A stretch of DNA of 64,000 bases from NCBI GenBank assembly GCA_958009055.1, contig OY253655.1:1-64000 (forward strand), given 5' to 3'. The position numbers were made by a program, and so were the translations under genes. Within the stretch, counting starts at the first letter, position 1; every line of letters starts with the position of its first letter. Shown here piece by piece: positions 33,374-44,790 of this stretch. This DNA comes from Choricystis sp. odSpoLacu1. Its lineage: Eukaryota > Chlorophyta > Trebouxiophyceae. Below the pieces are notes generated by a model. It had not been told where the DNA came from and did no database searches. It saw nothing but the letters and a program-made list of their open reading frames with translations.

Positions 33374-33608
33374 ATGACCAACCATGGCACCCGCTACGAC
33401 TCCCTGGCCCCGTCCCTGGCCACGGACCCCGTCTCCTCCCTGTTGGGTGGTGGCGGTGAAGGCCGCGGTGCGTGTTGCCCTGCGCCACTGCGCGCCCCGC
33501 GCCCACGGCGGGGGTGGCGACCCCCAGCGACACGCCCCCCCCCACCCCCCCCCCCCCCCCCTCCCCACGGACACTCTGCACAACAAGGAGGTCGAGGGTT
33601 TGTTTTGA
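33374..33608 (+). CDS. Possible small two-exon gene, model unresolved
   Basis: An ATG at 33374 starts a plausible N-terminus ('MTNHGTRYDSLAPSLATDP'), 120 bases from the divergent gene at 33253, a spacing like that of other divergent pairs here. A possible donor follows at 33471. A C-rich tract at 33533-33565 looks like the 3' half of a local intron, and 'TDTLHNKEVEGLF' then a stop follows in another frame. No canonical acceptor joins the two pieces in phase, so the C runs may be mis-called or the gene may not be real. Confidence 0.3.
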
Positions 33609-33718
33609 GAGCGCACAGGCGCACATACCACTGTACCACTGACATGCTGCACACACTCGCTGTTGCAAGAAGAAAAACAACAACACCAACAACAAAAAAC
33701 ACACACAAAAAAGCAAAG

Positions 33719-35201
33719 CTAGCTGTCTCCCTTGCCCACCCAGTCCAACCCAAACGCGGCGGCGACGCGGGCGCGCGCGGCGGCCGCGTCCTTGGCCACG
33801 GTCGCCGCGTCCAGCACGCCCCCCTCCGTCACCACGCCACCCCCGATCGCCGCGTCAAACAGGGGGAGGGGGGCAGCCTCGAAGTAAGGGTTGAGCACGG
33901 TGACGCGGTCCAGGTCGGACGAGCCGTAGGCAGCAACGAGTTCCGACGCGCCCGCATCGTCCGTGGGCGCGGGTGGCGGCCGCCCCAGCGCGACGGCTTC
34001 GATCGTGCCGCCCCCCAGCTTGGCACTGCCCGCCACGCACAGGCACGGCACGCCCGCCTCCGCAGCAGCTCGTGCCAAGGACGCGGTGCCCACCTTGTTG
34101 ACGACGGCGGCTGGCGTGACCGCGTCGGCGCCCACGACCAGCACGGCCGCAAACCCGGGCCGCGCGGTCACCGCCGCCCCTGCCGCGTCCGTCGCCAGCT
34201 CCACCGCCGCCCCCGCGTTGGCCAGGGCGCGGGCCAATCGCACACCCTCATTCAGGGGGCGGGACTCGCACACCAGGATGGGGAGGGGGGGGCGGCCTTG
34301 TGTCAGAGCGTCGGTCGCGACGCGCGCCAACACCGCCACCACAGCCGAGCTGTACGAGTGGGTCACCACGCGCGCACCCGCGGGCGCGGCCGCCACGGCC
34401 GCCGCCACAGCCACCACGCCACGCTCTGTGAGGGCGGACGAGGCGGGGGTGGCGCCATCCAGATCGTGCGTGGCGGCGGCCGCGATGGCGCGCCACGCGG
34501 CGCGCGCGTCGGGGGGGGTGCGCCGCGCGCGCCCGCGCCAGCACGGCTGCGAGTGCAGCCGCCAGCGCCCACATGGCGGGCCGCGTCGTGGCTAGCGTGT
34601 AGGCTGCATCGGCGGCCGCGTCCAGGGCGGTTGCAGCGTCGGCGGTGGGGTTGTTGTCCACACTCCGCTCCGCCTCCTCACGCAGCGCGTCGAGGGCTGC
34701 CACCGCCAGTTGGGCTGCGCCTCTCTCCCTGTCTGCCACGATGGCGGCCGTCGCGGCAGCCAGTCCGCCAGAAGGAGACACGCGGGCGATGGCGTCAGTC
34801 AGGCGGGGGACGGTCGGCGCGCAGGGGGGCGCCCCCACGCCCTCGCGCGGCACCCACGCGGCTTCCTCGTTCTCCCAGTTAAGCGTCAACGAGGGCTTGC
34901 CCGCCACACAGAACGCGTGAGGGTGCACAATGAATGCACGCCCACTGCCGCCATCATGCACGCGAAACGGGCGCCCCGCCACCGTGTGGCGCAGGGACGT
35001 CAGCCCTGCTTCCTCCGCGGCCTCGGTCGCGGCGCGGGCGGCCGTGCTGGCGTCCTCAGCCTCCACAAAACCGCTCAGACCGCCCCAGTGGCGCGGGTAG
35101 GTGGACATTCGGCGGGAGCGCTTGACCAGGGCGAGAGTGCCGTCGGCCGCGGTGACGACGGCGGTGACGACGTGGCGGATGGGGGTGGGTGGGGTGGGCA
35201 T
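33719..35201 (-). CDS. Nudix hydrolase - eIF2B-alpha/ribose-1,5-bisphosphate-isomerase-like fusion
   Basis: Single exon from ATG 35201, 493 residues if one base is dropped from the G8 run 34510-34517 (C8 on the coding strand), which restores a clean frame. Residues ~1-150 are a Nudix fold: 'HWGGLSGFVEAEDAS' and a degenerate Nudix box 'ATEAAEEAGL' in which the usual Arg is Thr. The C-terminal ~250 residues match the eIF2B-related family: 'VVTHSYSSAVVAVL', 'VVGADAVTPAAVVNKVGTAS' and 'GVPCLCVAG'. Members include eIF2B regulatory subunits and sugar-phosphate isomerases; lack of an N-terminal helical domain and the Nudix fusion favour a metabolic enzyme. Substrate unknown. Confidence 0.75.
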
Positions 35202-35460
35202 GGGGCACACGAGAGTGGGCGACGACGAGAAAAACGCTCACCTCAGGGGGTGGGTGGGGTGGGCATGGGGGACGAGAGAGTGAAGGCGATGAAAAAAACA
35301 TCATCGCTCACAACTCTCTCTCTCTCTCTCCCCCCACGGCGATCAGCCCACCACCGCCCTCCCTCCCTCCCCACCACCACACGTCGGGACAGGGGGGGGA
35401 GACACACGCACACACCGCGCCGCACTCGCGCTCAGTCCAACAGGCTCTCCCTTGAGAGTG
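35202..35460. promoter_or_regulatory. Divergent promoter with ~67-bp-spaced repeat
   Basis: Between the Nudix-fusion gene and the PH-domain gene. A GGGGGTGGGTGGGGTGGGCATGGG-like unit at the Nudix start (35180-35205) recurs at about 35247-35272. The duplication includes the ATG and the first codons (MPTPPTP), so the promoter or leader was locally duplicated. Confidence 0.5.
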
Positions 35461-35594
35461 ATGGACGCGCCGCCCCCGCCCGACGCCGCGCCCGCGCCGC
35501 CGCTCACCACCCGCCGCTCCACCACGGTGGACGGCCTGGCGGAACGCTTCTTTTACTCGTATGGGTGAGTGTTTGTGCGTGTGTGTGTGAAGTT

Positions 35595-35627
<33 letters not shown>

Positions 35628-38567
35628 GGCAGAGCGGCCGCCGCGCCACTCCGCGCTCGACCCTCGGGCGCACACGCGCGCGTGCCTTCACCCCCCCCCC
35701 CTTCCACAGCGTCACCGCTCGCCCGCCCGACACCGACGCCCCGTCCTCGCCCACGTGGGGAGGGCGCCTGATCCGCACCCTGAGCGGGGGGCCGCCCCGC
35801 CGCGTGCTGCAGGTGGGAGGGTGGGGAGGGAGGGTGGGGGGAGCGGCGGGGGACCAAGGGTCTCGGGGCGCCCAACCACGGCACGGCACGCGCCCGCTGC
35901 TGGCGTCCCCCCCCCCCTCCACGCCACCCTCCCTCCCCTCCCTCAGCTCTCCGCCAAAGACGGCACCGTGGCCGTCCTGCACCACGGCGTACCCGTGTCC
36001 CGCCACACGCTGGCGTCCGCGCGCCGCGTGGCGTCCGCGTGGCCGCCGCGCGTCTCGTTTTCGGAGGCCGCCGACCCGGGCCCCTCCACCGCGGTGCCCG
36101 CCCCCGACCACGAGTTTCAGACGGAGGGAGATGCGGAGGCGTTCTGGGCGGCGGCCACCGCAGCTCCATCCCCACCCACCCCCCGCCCCTCGCGCGCCGT
36201 GCTGAAACGCGGCACGCTCTCAAAACGCGGCAGCGGCGCGTCCTCCTCCCCCACCTCCCCCGCCGCCTGGTGGTCGCCCCGGTACGCGGTGCTGGTGCCC
36301 GGCAAACTGTTGCTGCTGCGTGGGCCGGGCGCGCCGGGGGCGTCGTCCGCGCTGGCGCTGGCGTCCGCGCCTGTGCGCGAAGGCGGGCGCGGCTTCTCGC
36401 TCGACGTCGGTGGGCGCGCCGTCCGCCTGCGCGCTCCGTCCCCCGCCGACGCGGACGCGTGGGCGGCGGCGCTTGCAGCCGCTGTGCCTGGCGGCCCCGC
36501 CCGCGTCGCCCGCGTGGTGACGCCGGCAGAACCAGAGCTCACAGCGCGCCTTTTCCTCGCGCTGGCGACGACTGCGGCGGCCGACGCGGCCGCGGCGGCA
36601 GTGGTTGAGACGCCGCCCTCTCGCCTGGCTCCCCGCCTGCAATCCATTGATGAAGCCACACCCTGGCGTGCGCCACCCGGCGGTGGGGATGGCAGCGACG
36701 TGGTCGGTGGCGACACGCCCACCCCGCCCCCCGGCACGCCGCCCTCCCCCCCGCCCGCCGACTCGGACGCCGCGTCCAGCGTGTGCGCCGTCGTCACCGA
36801 CGGCAGCAGCGATGCTGGCAGTGATGGCGTGTCGACGGGGTCGTCGCCGCCCCCGCTGCCCGACGTGGCGCCGGGGGCGGAAGCGCCGTCGCCTGCGCCA
36901 CAACATCATCCTGCCGCCCCCGCTCCGCCTGCCCTCCCTGCGCGTGGTGGAGAGCGATGCGGTGGCCGCGGCGGCCGGTACCACGCATCCCAGCCCTCGC
37001 ACGGCGACGCCGCCGTTGTTTGGGGAGAAGGAGGAGGGTGGGGAGGTGGGTGGTGCGATCGGCGTGACGCCCCCACTCTTCCCTCCCACCTCTCCACGCC
37101 GCCGCTCGTCCTCCCTGTCGCTGTCGCCTCCGCCGCGTCGCTCCTCTCTGACGCTGCCCCCGCCCCCCCGCTCGCCGGTCGTCGCTGTCGTCGTTGCCCC
37201 CCTCCCGCGCGCGGTCTGCGACGCCGCCGCCCCCACCCCCGTCCGCTCGTGCCGACCTGGTGGCCGCCCTGGCCGCCGCCGTGCGGTGCAACCTGGACGA
37301 CGTGGCAGTTGCCCTGGCGGGCGTGCGTGACGCGGTGGCCACGCTGCGTGCGGCTGCCGCGGTGGCGCGCGGCGAGGGTGGGGCGCTGGGCGCGCCGCCC
37401 ACTTCGCCCGCGTCCTCCTCGGCCATCGCCTGGCACGACAACCGCCTGTTCACCGGGCCCGCGTCCGCTGGCCGCACGCAGCAGCAGGCGCAGGCGCATC
37501 CCGCTCGCCGCCGCCGCACCCCCACCCCGCCCGGCGGCGGGGCCAGCCGCGGCGCGGCCGCCACGGTCGCGCGCTCTGGCCAGCCACCGCCGCCCGCGCG
37601 CCGCGGCAAGCGCCGCACCCCCACTCCGCGTCGGCCGCCCACGTCGTCGTCGTCGCCCGAGCCGCGGTCGCGGTCGGCGTCGCGCGGGCCGCCGTCGCCG
37701 CACGCCACGCGGCTGCCGCCGTCACCCGCTTCCTCCACCCCTTCCTCCCCGCGCCCCCCCTTCCTGCCTCCCGGCGCGTCCGCCCGCATCGCTGCCGCCG
37801 CCGCCTCTGCCTCTGCCACCGCGGACGAGGCGGCGGTGACCGCGCGTGCCTTGGCGCGGGCTGTTGACCCTCACGCCCCTCCCCCCCGCCTGGCCCACGT
37901 GCGGGCCGCGCTGGCGGTGTCCGGGGTGGTGGATGCTTGGGTGGCACCCGTCAAGGCGTCGGTCCGGCCCGCGTGGGCGGTGCGGTCGGTGGGAGGCAGG
38001 GTGGTGGCGAGCGAGGGTGCCACCGCGCGGGCGCCTCCTCCGCCTCCGCCGCCCCACAGCCGCCGCCTCGGCCGCGATGTCGACGGCGGGCGGCGGCGGA
38101 GGCGGAGGAGGCGCCCGCGCGGTGGCACCCTCGCTCGCCACCACCCTGCCTCCCACCGACCGCACCGCCCACGCGGGCCGGACCGACGCCTTGACGGGTG
38201 CCACCCCAGCATCCACCACCCCGCCTCTGCCTCTGCCACCGCGGACGAGGCGGCGGTGACCGCGCGTGCCTTGGCGCGGGCTGTTGACCCTCACGCCCCT
38301 CCCCCCCGCCTGGCCCACGTGCGGGCCGCGCTGGCGGTGTCCGGGGTGGTGGATGCTGGGGTGGCACCCGTCAAGGCGTCGGTCCGGCCCGCGTGGGCGG
38401 TGCGGTCGGTGGGAGGCAGGGTGGTGGCGAGCGAGGGTGCCACCGCGCGGGCGCCTCCTCCGCCTCCGCCGCCGCCCGCCGTCGACATCGCGGCCGAGGC
38501 GGCGGCTGTGGGGCGGGCGTGGGAAGCGCGGACGGCTGCCAAAGGGGTCAAGAAGGTGAAAGGGTGA
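35461..38567 (+). CDS. PH-domain protein, low-complexity C-terminal half, rearranged
   Basis: Exons 35461-35564, 35710-35812 and 35947-38567. A PH domain lies at ~residues 150-255 ('AVLKRGTLSKRGSG', 'WWSPRYAVLVPGKLLLLRG', 'VRLRAPSPADADAWAAAL'), implying phosphoinositide or membrane binding. Two surplus bases break the frame: at G5 36873-36877 and C7 37163-37169. Dropping one in each gives a continuous ~941-residue chain passing through 'RHNIILPPPLRLPSL' and 'ARADLVAALAAAV'. The C-terminal half is Pro/Arg/Ser-rich with short helices. Positions 37803-38514 hold a direct plus inverted duplication (listed separately) that adds 140 codons without breaking the frame. Confidence 0.6.
37803..38514. 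repeat. 420-bp direct repeat enclosing an inverted copy
   Basis: The sequence at about 37803-38052 recurs at 38223-38472, a period of exactly 420 bases. Between them, about 38053-38222 is the reverse complement of about 38345-38514. The inverted arm shares the G variant of the second copy (GATGCTGGGG) and not the T variant of the first (GATGCTTGGG), so it derives from copy 2. Confidence 0.85.
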
Positions 38568-38687
38568 TGGGAGAGAGGGGAGGGTGGTGGTGAGGGGGGG
38601 GAGGGCGTTGAGAGCGAGAGCGTGAAAAACACTACAAACAAAATCAGTGTGTTGCACATGTGTGCCTCTCCAGACGCCTCTGCGATT

Positions 38688-39685
38688 CTAAAAAAACGAG
38701 TCAAAGCGTCGCTTCTGGCGGGGCGGGCCGCCGTCGTCGTCGCCAGACGCGCTGCCGCTGTCGCCTCCCCCACCCTCGCTCTCCCAGCTGCCGTACCCCA
38801 CCAACGCGGCCAGCGGGTTGGTGCCACCGTTGCCGTCGCCACTGGGGGAGGGCGAGGGCGGCGAGGTCGCTGGTGTGGCGGCTTCGGCGGGTGCAGCGCC
38901 TGCTGCGCCACCCTCCTCCTCCTCCTCCTCTTCCGCCACCGCCGCCGCCACAATCGCAGGCGGCACCCACCCACCAATGGCGACCACGTCTGAGGCGGTC
39001 CCCGCCGCCCCCGCTGTCGCGGCCGCCACGCGCGCCGCGTGCGATGCGGCCGCTGCGACGGTCGGCGCCGCCTCCCGCCTCGGCGGCCCGGTCCGCCCTC
39101 TGCCCCGCCCTCGGCCAGCAGTGGAGGGCGCGCCACCTCCTCCACCCACCACCCCTCCCACGGCCCGCCCCCAGCCCGCCGCCTCGGCCGCCGCGCGTCC
39201 AGCAGACGCTGCCTCGGCGCCGCGCGCGGCTTCCCGCCGGGCGACGGCCGCCGCCACAGCAGCCGCCTTCTTGTGGACGGCGCCCTCCACATGCTGAGCA
39301 TACGCGGCGGCCGACGTGAAGGCCACGCCGCCGCACAGGTCACACGTCGCAACGGGCGGCGCGGGCGCGCCTGCTGCCGCGACGGCGGCTGCCGCGGCGG
39401 CTGCAGCGCCACCACCCACGCCGGCAGCGACGGGCGCTTTGGCGTAGGGGTCGGCGATGTTCTGGAGTGGTGGTGGTGGGGAGGAGGAGGGCGTTGTGTG
39501 TCGGTCGACTGTTTCGTTCGCGGTCGACGGCGCGACAACCCCCAACCCTCCACACACAACCAAACACTCACCGAGCGCGAGCCTCGCCTCTCGTCCCGCC
39601 TTTCCTGGCGCCGCGCCATCGTGGCCTGCAGCGCGGCCAACTGGTCGGCCAGGCCAGCGTTGTTGGCGCCGCCGGCGCCCGACAT
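38688..39685 (-). CDS. U1-type C2H2 zinc-finger protein, ZNF830-like
   Basis: Exons 39685-39572 and 39461-38688 give 295 residues. An N-terminal helix rich in Arg/Glu ('ATMARRQERRDERRGSRS') is followed by one C2H2 finger of the U1/matrin type: 'CDLCGGVAFTSAAAYAQHVE' with the second His in 'GAVHKK'. The C-terminal half is Ala/Gly-rich with an acidic run and ends 'RQKRRFDSFF'; 'NPLAALVGYGS' is a motif seen in several splicing-associated proteins. A nuclear RNA-related role is the best guess. It is divergent from GS2 (247 bases). Confidence 0.65.
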
Positions 39686-39931
39686 TGTTTTGGGGGCCGT
39701 GGCGGTTGGAGGAGGGGCAAAAGGCACAGCTGTTTTGAGCGTGTGTGTGCGTGTGCACAGGGAGGGCCCCTCCCCCCGTGTCGCGCGCGTTGTCGCGCGA
39801 ACCAGGTTTCGAAAATCGGCCACGAAATGTGGTTGTTGATCGTCGTCGCTGCGAGCGGGCCCCTCTCACATTTTTTTGCCCTTTCCTCCCTCCTTGTCCC
39901 TCCGTTTGTTCCACACCTCTCCCCACCACAA

Positions 39932-42347
39932 ATGGCGTTCACTCGCTCCGCTGCCACGCCGCGCGGCGTTGCGGCCAAGGTGAGAGTGATGGAGTGGAGG
40001 GAGACGCCAGAGTCCCTCTGGATAAATCAGGGGAAAGGACTTGTGGGAGGTTTGAGCTGCTGGCCGCTGTAGCCCGCACGCACGCTGGCTACCGCCTCCA
40101 CTGCATGCGCATGCATGCCCAACGCCCACATCTGGGGTCGGGTCGCGTCAACGACCGCGCCAGCGGACTGCAGCAGCTCGCGTAGGGCAACGTCGGGCAC
40201 GCGGCGGAAAACACTCACCAATTTGTCCCCCTTTTTGCACCCCTTCCCCTTCAGTTCGCGCCCCGCCCGGCCGTGCGCGCGGTGAGTGCTGAGAGCGGGG
40301 AGGATAGTGGGTGGGAGAGGTCCCCAAAGGCGTTTGGGCGTGGAAAAACGCACGACCCCGCCGGTCGAACAATCGAGCGAACGTTGCAGCCCTCTGCTGC
40401 GGGCCTGCACGTGCGCCCGCGCTCACCGCCAATGCGAGCGCCGCCGACACGCTCGTCAAATTGAGTTGTTGCGCTTGAGCCAGCGTGGGGGCAGGGGGGA
40501 TGGGTAGGCGAGGGTGGGGGCGAAAGGGAAAGCCGACCCGCAGACCGGCCGCCGGGACTCCACGCGTTCCTTGTCGTCGGTCCCTCCCTCCCTCTCGCTC
40601 GCTCCCCGTCCGGCTGGCCTCATGAAAGCCAAACGCACACACACACACGCTCACCCCCTCTCCTTTCCTCCCCCCCCCCTCAACCCCCCCTCACAGACCC
40701 GCCGCGCCACCGTGACCGTCCGCGCTAACGGCCACACGCTGGCCCCCGTCACCGGCCCCAAGGAGGAGGTGACAGGCCTGCTGGACTCGTCCCTGCTGTC
40801 GCTGCGCTTTGGCGACCTTGACCAGGTATGGGAGGAGGGGAGGAGGCACATTGTGAGTGGGGGACTGCGGGCGCTGATCGCAGACAAAAACTTTTCTTTT
40901 CTTTCCTCACACCCTTCACTCCACTCAATCCAAACACACAGGGCGGCAAAGTCATGGCCGAATACGTGTGGATCGGCGGCACCGGCGGCGACCTGCGCTC
41001 CAAGTGCCGCACGCTCAACAAGATGCCAAAGTCGCCGGCCGACCTGCCGACGTGGAACTATGACGGCTCCTCCACCGGCCAAGCCCCGGGCGACGACTCC
41101 GAAGTGTTCATCGTGCCGCGCGCCATCTACAAGGACCCGTTCCGCAAGGGGGACAACATTCTCGTCATGTGCGACGCGTACGAGCCGCCGGACCCGAAGG
41201 CGGCCCCTGGGGCGCCGTTGAAGCCGATCCCCACCAACACGCGGTTCTCGGCGGCGGCTGCCATGGAGAAGGTGTGTGGGAGGGGGGGAGCGCGTGGTGT
41301 GTGGTGTGTCGGTGTGAGCGTCGCGTGGGAAGAGGGGGAGCCTGAAACCCCACGCGCACACGCATCGCACCCCCCCCCCCCCCCCACCCACCCACCCACC
41401 CACCACCCCACCCCGCACTCCATCCACAGGCCGCCGCCGAGGAGCCCTGGTTCGGCATCGAGCAGGAGTACACCCTGCTCAACACTCACACCAAGTGGCC
41501 GCTGGGGTGGCCCGCCTCCGGCTACCCCGGCCCCCAGGGGCCGTACTACTGCTCCGCCGGGGCGGGCGCCGCCATCGGCCGCGACATCATCGAGGCTCAC
41601 TACAAAGCCTGCCTCTACGCCGGCATCAACATCTCGGGCGTGAACGCGGAGGTCATGCCCGCGCAGTGGGAGTACCAGGTGAGAGAGAGGTTGGGAGGGG
41701 AGGGCGAGTCTGTGTTGTTTTTGTTTTGAAAAACGCTTGTTTTCACCGACCCCACCCACCACTCCCACACCCACCCCAACAGGTCGGCCCCTGCGTCGGC
41801 ATCGAGATGGGTGACCAGCTGTGGATGTCGCGCTACATCCTGCTGCGCGTGTGCGAGGTGAGGAAGAGAGAGAGGGAGGGAGGGATGAGGAGAGGCTTCC
41901 ATTTTCTTCGTCTTCCTCTCACCGCCCCCCAACCCACCCACCCCCCACTCCAATCAGCTCTACAATGTGGACGTCACCTTGGACCCCAAGCCCATCCCCG
42001 GCGACTGGAACGGCGCCGGCGGCCACACCAACTACTCGACCAAGGGCACGCGCGCCGACGGCGGGTGGGAGGTGATCCAGGCCCAGATCGCCAAACTGGA
42101 GAAACGGCACGCCATCCACATTGCCGGCTACGGTGAAGGCAACGAGCGCCGCCTGACGGGCAAGCACGAGACGTCGTCCATCGACGACTTTTCGTGGGGG
42201 GTGGCCAACCGCGGGTGCTCCATCCGGGTCGGGCGGTCGGTGCCCGTTGAAGGCAAGGGCTACTATGAGGACAGGCGCCCGTCGTCCAACCTGGACCCGT
42301 ACGTGGTGACGGGCCTGATTGTGGAGACGACGCTGCTGGACGCGTGA
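39932..42347 (+). CDS. Glutamine synthetase, type II, plastid (GS2)
   Basis: Seven exons (39932-39979, 40255-40281, 40697-40825, 40942-41271, 41430-41678, 41783-41857, 41958-42347) all splice in phase to 415 residues. Exons 1-2 encode an Ala/Arg transit peptide; exon 2 has only nine codons. GSII hallmarks: '[20 protein letters not shown]', 'FGIEQEYTL', '[19 protein letters not shown]', '[15 protein letters not shown]' and '[18 protein letters not shown]'. It assimilates ammonium in the chloroplast, making glutamine from glutamate and ATP. The residues for metal binding and catalysis are all present. Confidence 0.95.
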
Positions 42348-42520
42348 AGACGGAGAGAGGGCGCGAGTTTGTTTCTTTTTCAGTTGAATCGACGCAGGGG
42401 TGGGTCTTGCGCCGTTGTGCCCGAGTTTTTTGTGCGCGTGGTGTGACTGAAAAGACGAAAATCGGCCCCCAAACAAACAGCACCTCCTGTCTCTGTGCTT
42501 TACACCCACTTCTTTCATTG

Positions 42521-44391
42521 CTACCCTCTCCTCTCCCCCAACTCGCGTCTCGCCGCCTCCAGCCGCCCCAACAGCACGCCATCCCCATCCCTCGCGCCAG
42601 CCGCTGCCAGCACGTCGGGCAGGTGTTTGGCTGCGAGGGAGCGTGCAGCCGCGGATGCCGCGTCGACAGCTGTGCGCGGCGCGCCGCCTCGCGCTGCGTC
42701 TGCGGCGCCATCGCACCACGCGCTGTACAGGGAGGCGGCGGTGGTCAGGGCGGCGGCTGCTGCCCGTGGCCCCGGCACCGGCCCCAGGGCCGCCGCCGCG
42801 TCAGCCGCGTCGGCCAGGAGAGCGCACGCCGACGGAAACCGCGCGGCGAGCGCGGCGCCATCGTTGGCCGAGGTGCCCGGGGGGAGCCCTCCTCCCCGCG
42901 CCGCGTCACTGGCAGCCGCCTTGCGCAGGCTGGCGGCCGCCCTGGCGGTCGAAGCAGCCAGCACTTGGTCCAGAGCGGGCCACAAGTCTAGTGCGAGGCG
43001 GGGGCGAAGGTCGGGGGCTGCCGCCCCCGCCGGCGCGGCCGCCGCCAGGGCTGCCGCCACGGCGGCCGCCACGCGGGCGGGGCCCGCGGGCGCGGCCAGG
43101 GGAGCCAGCGCGTGCCGCTTGATGAGGAGGGATGCGGCAGTGGCGACGGCGTCGGCCCAGGACGCGAGGAGGGCAGAGGCTGCGGCGTCGGCGGGAGGGG
43201 GGGGTGGCGGCGCCGCTGCCACCGCCACCACCACTCACTGTGGCATCCACATCCGCCGCAGCTGCACACACCGTGATGGCCGCCGCCTGGGCCACGGCGG
43301 CCGCCAAGTCCAGGCCGTGCGGATCTGACGGCGCGGCCGCGGTCGCGGTAGGGGTTAATGCACCACCCCACTCCGCCTCCAACGCCGCCCGGTGCGCGGT
43401 CAGCAGTGTGTCCACCGCGTGTGGCCTCCCAGTCAAGGATGCTAGCACGGTGACCGCCGACCGCAGGTCGGGCAGCGGGCGCGGCGGGTCGGTGCCGCGA
43501 GTGGGAACACTCCACCGCGCTGCAGCCGCCTCCGCCGATGGCGCGGTGCCGTGGGCCGCCCTCACAGCAACATCAATGGTGTACGACGTGGTGGCCGCCA
43601 GCGCGGCTCGCCGGGTGGCCAGGTGGCGGGCAGCGATGGCGGCGGCTGCCGCGCCGCCCGCGACCGCTGCCCGCTCTGCCGCGCGCAGCCTCGCCAGGGC
43701 GGCGGCAGGGCGGCCAGCTGACGTCGCTTCATCCACCGCGTCCAGCGCGTCCCCGCACTCCAGGTTGGTGTCGGGAGATGGCATGTCTGGGGCGTCTGCT
43801 AGGGGAGGCGGTGGCGCGGGCGGCGACAGCACCGCCGTCTGAGCCCGCGACAACGACAGCAGTTCATCCTCCAGGGCGGCTCGATCGGCCAGCGCGGAGC
43901 GCAGGGCGTCCAGCTCGGTGGAGAGGGAGGCGACGCCCTGTGTGTGAGGTGGGTGCGGCGTCAAGTGGTGTGTGCGCGCGCGTCCCTCTCCCTCCTTTCC
44001 TCCCCACTCTAACACTCACCGCTGCCGCCTCCACAAAGGCTTCGTGCCCCTCCACAGCCGCCCGCGTCAGCTCCCCTCCCAGCGCAGCGTCCAGGGCGGC
44101 CAACTCTCTGCGCGCCGCGTCGACCCCTTTTTCCGACAGCCCCACCAACCCGGTGCGCGCCCCCCTCGCAAACCGGGCCAGGCGGGCGCCCAGCTCACCC
44201 CCTCCCACAGACGCGGCTGCAGCTGCTGCCGCAGCGCCCGGGTCCTGGGCTGTGAGGGGTGGAGGAGGGGGCGGTGGGGGCGGTGCCGCGCGGCGCACGT
44301 CGCCGCGGTCGCGGCGCGACCCGGTCAACACTTTCTGCAGGCGGCGGGAGGCATCAGTGCCGGCTTGGACGAAGCGGCGGGCAGTGCTGGA

Positions 44392-44422
<31 letters not shown>

Positions 44423-44596
44423 GTCAGAAGCCGGCGCGTCGGGGTGGTGAAAAAAACGTGCCTCTTCCTTCCTTCTCTCTCACCTCTTTGGCGCCCGCGG
44501 TGTATCCGGCTGCGTGGACTCGCCCCCACTCTCTGCCACGCCAAACGCGGGGGCGCGAGCCCGGCCAGGCGTGCGCGGGCTGGCGTCGGTACTCAT
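42521..44596 (-). CDS. Exo84-like (exocyst subunit) candidate
   Basis: Exons 44596-44484, 44386-44020 and 43937-42521. The last exon changes frame at the G8 run 43197-43204; dropping one base gives 631 residues ending 'RLEAARRELGERRG'. The N-terminal third has the helical pattern of Exo84/Vps51-type tethers ('TRAAVEGHEAFVEAAAGVA', 'LSTELDALRSALAD'), and 'CGDALDAVDEATSAGRPAAA' resembles the start of the Exo84 C-terminal domain. The rest is Ala-rich alpha-helix. Exocyst tethers secretory vesicles at the plasma membrane. High Ala content makes by-eye homology weak, so other helical tethers are possible. Confidence 0.45.
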
Positions 44597-44790
44597 GTGG
44601 ATGCGATGGGGCGGGATCCCACAGCCTCTTTTCGACACAATCGGTGCGCCCCCGGTGTGTGTGTGTGGATCACGACGGCATGATCGCGAGGAGGGAAGAA
44701 ATGAGGCAGGGCACGCAGCGAGGCCGTTTCTGCCCAACAAAAAAGAAAACCAATGTGAAGCAAGAAACACTCTCCGACCCTTTTTCCAGG

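Noticed and set aside
35472..35640. GT and G runs (for example 35575-35630, 44396-44422) as regulatory elements
   Set aside because: They lie inside introns and are simple GT/G microsatellites of the kind seen in most introns here.
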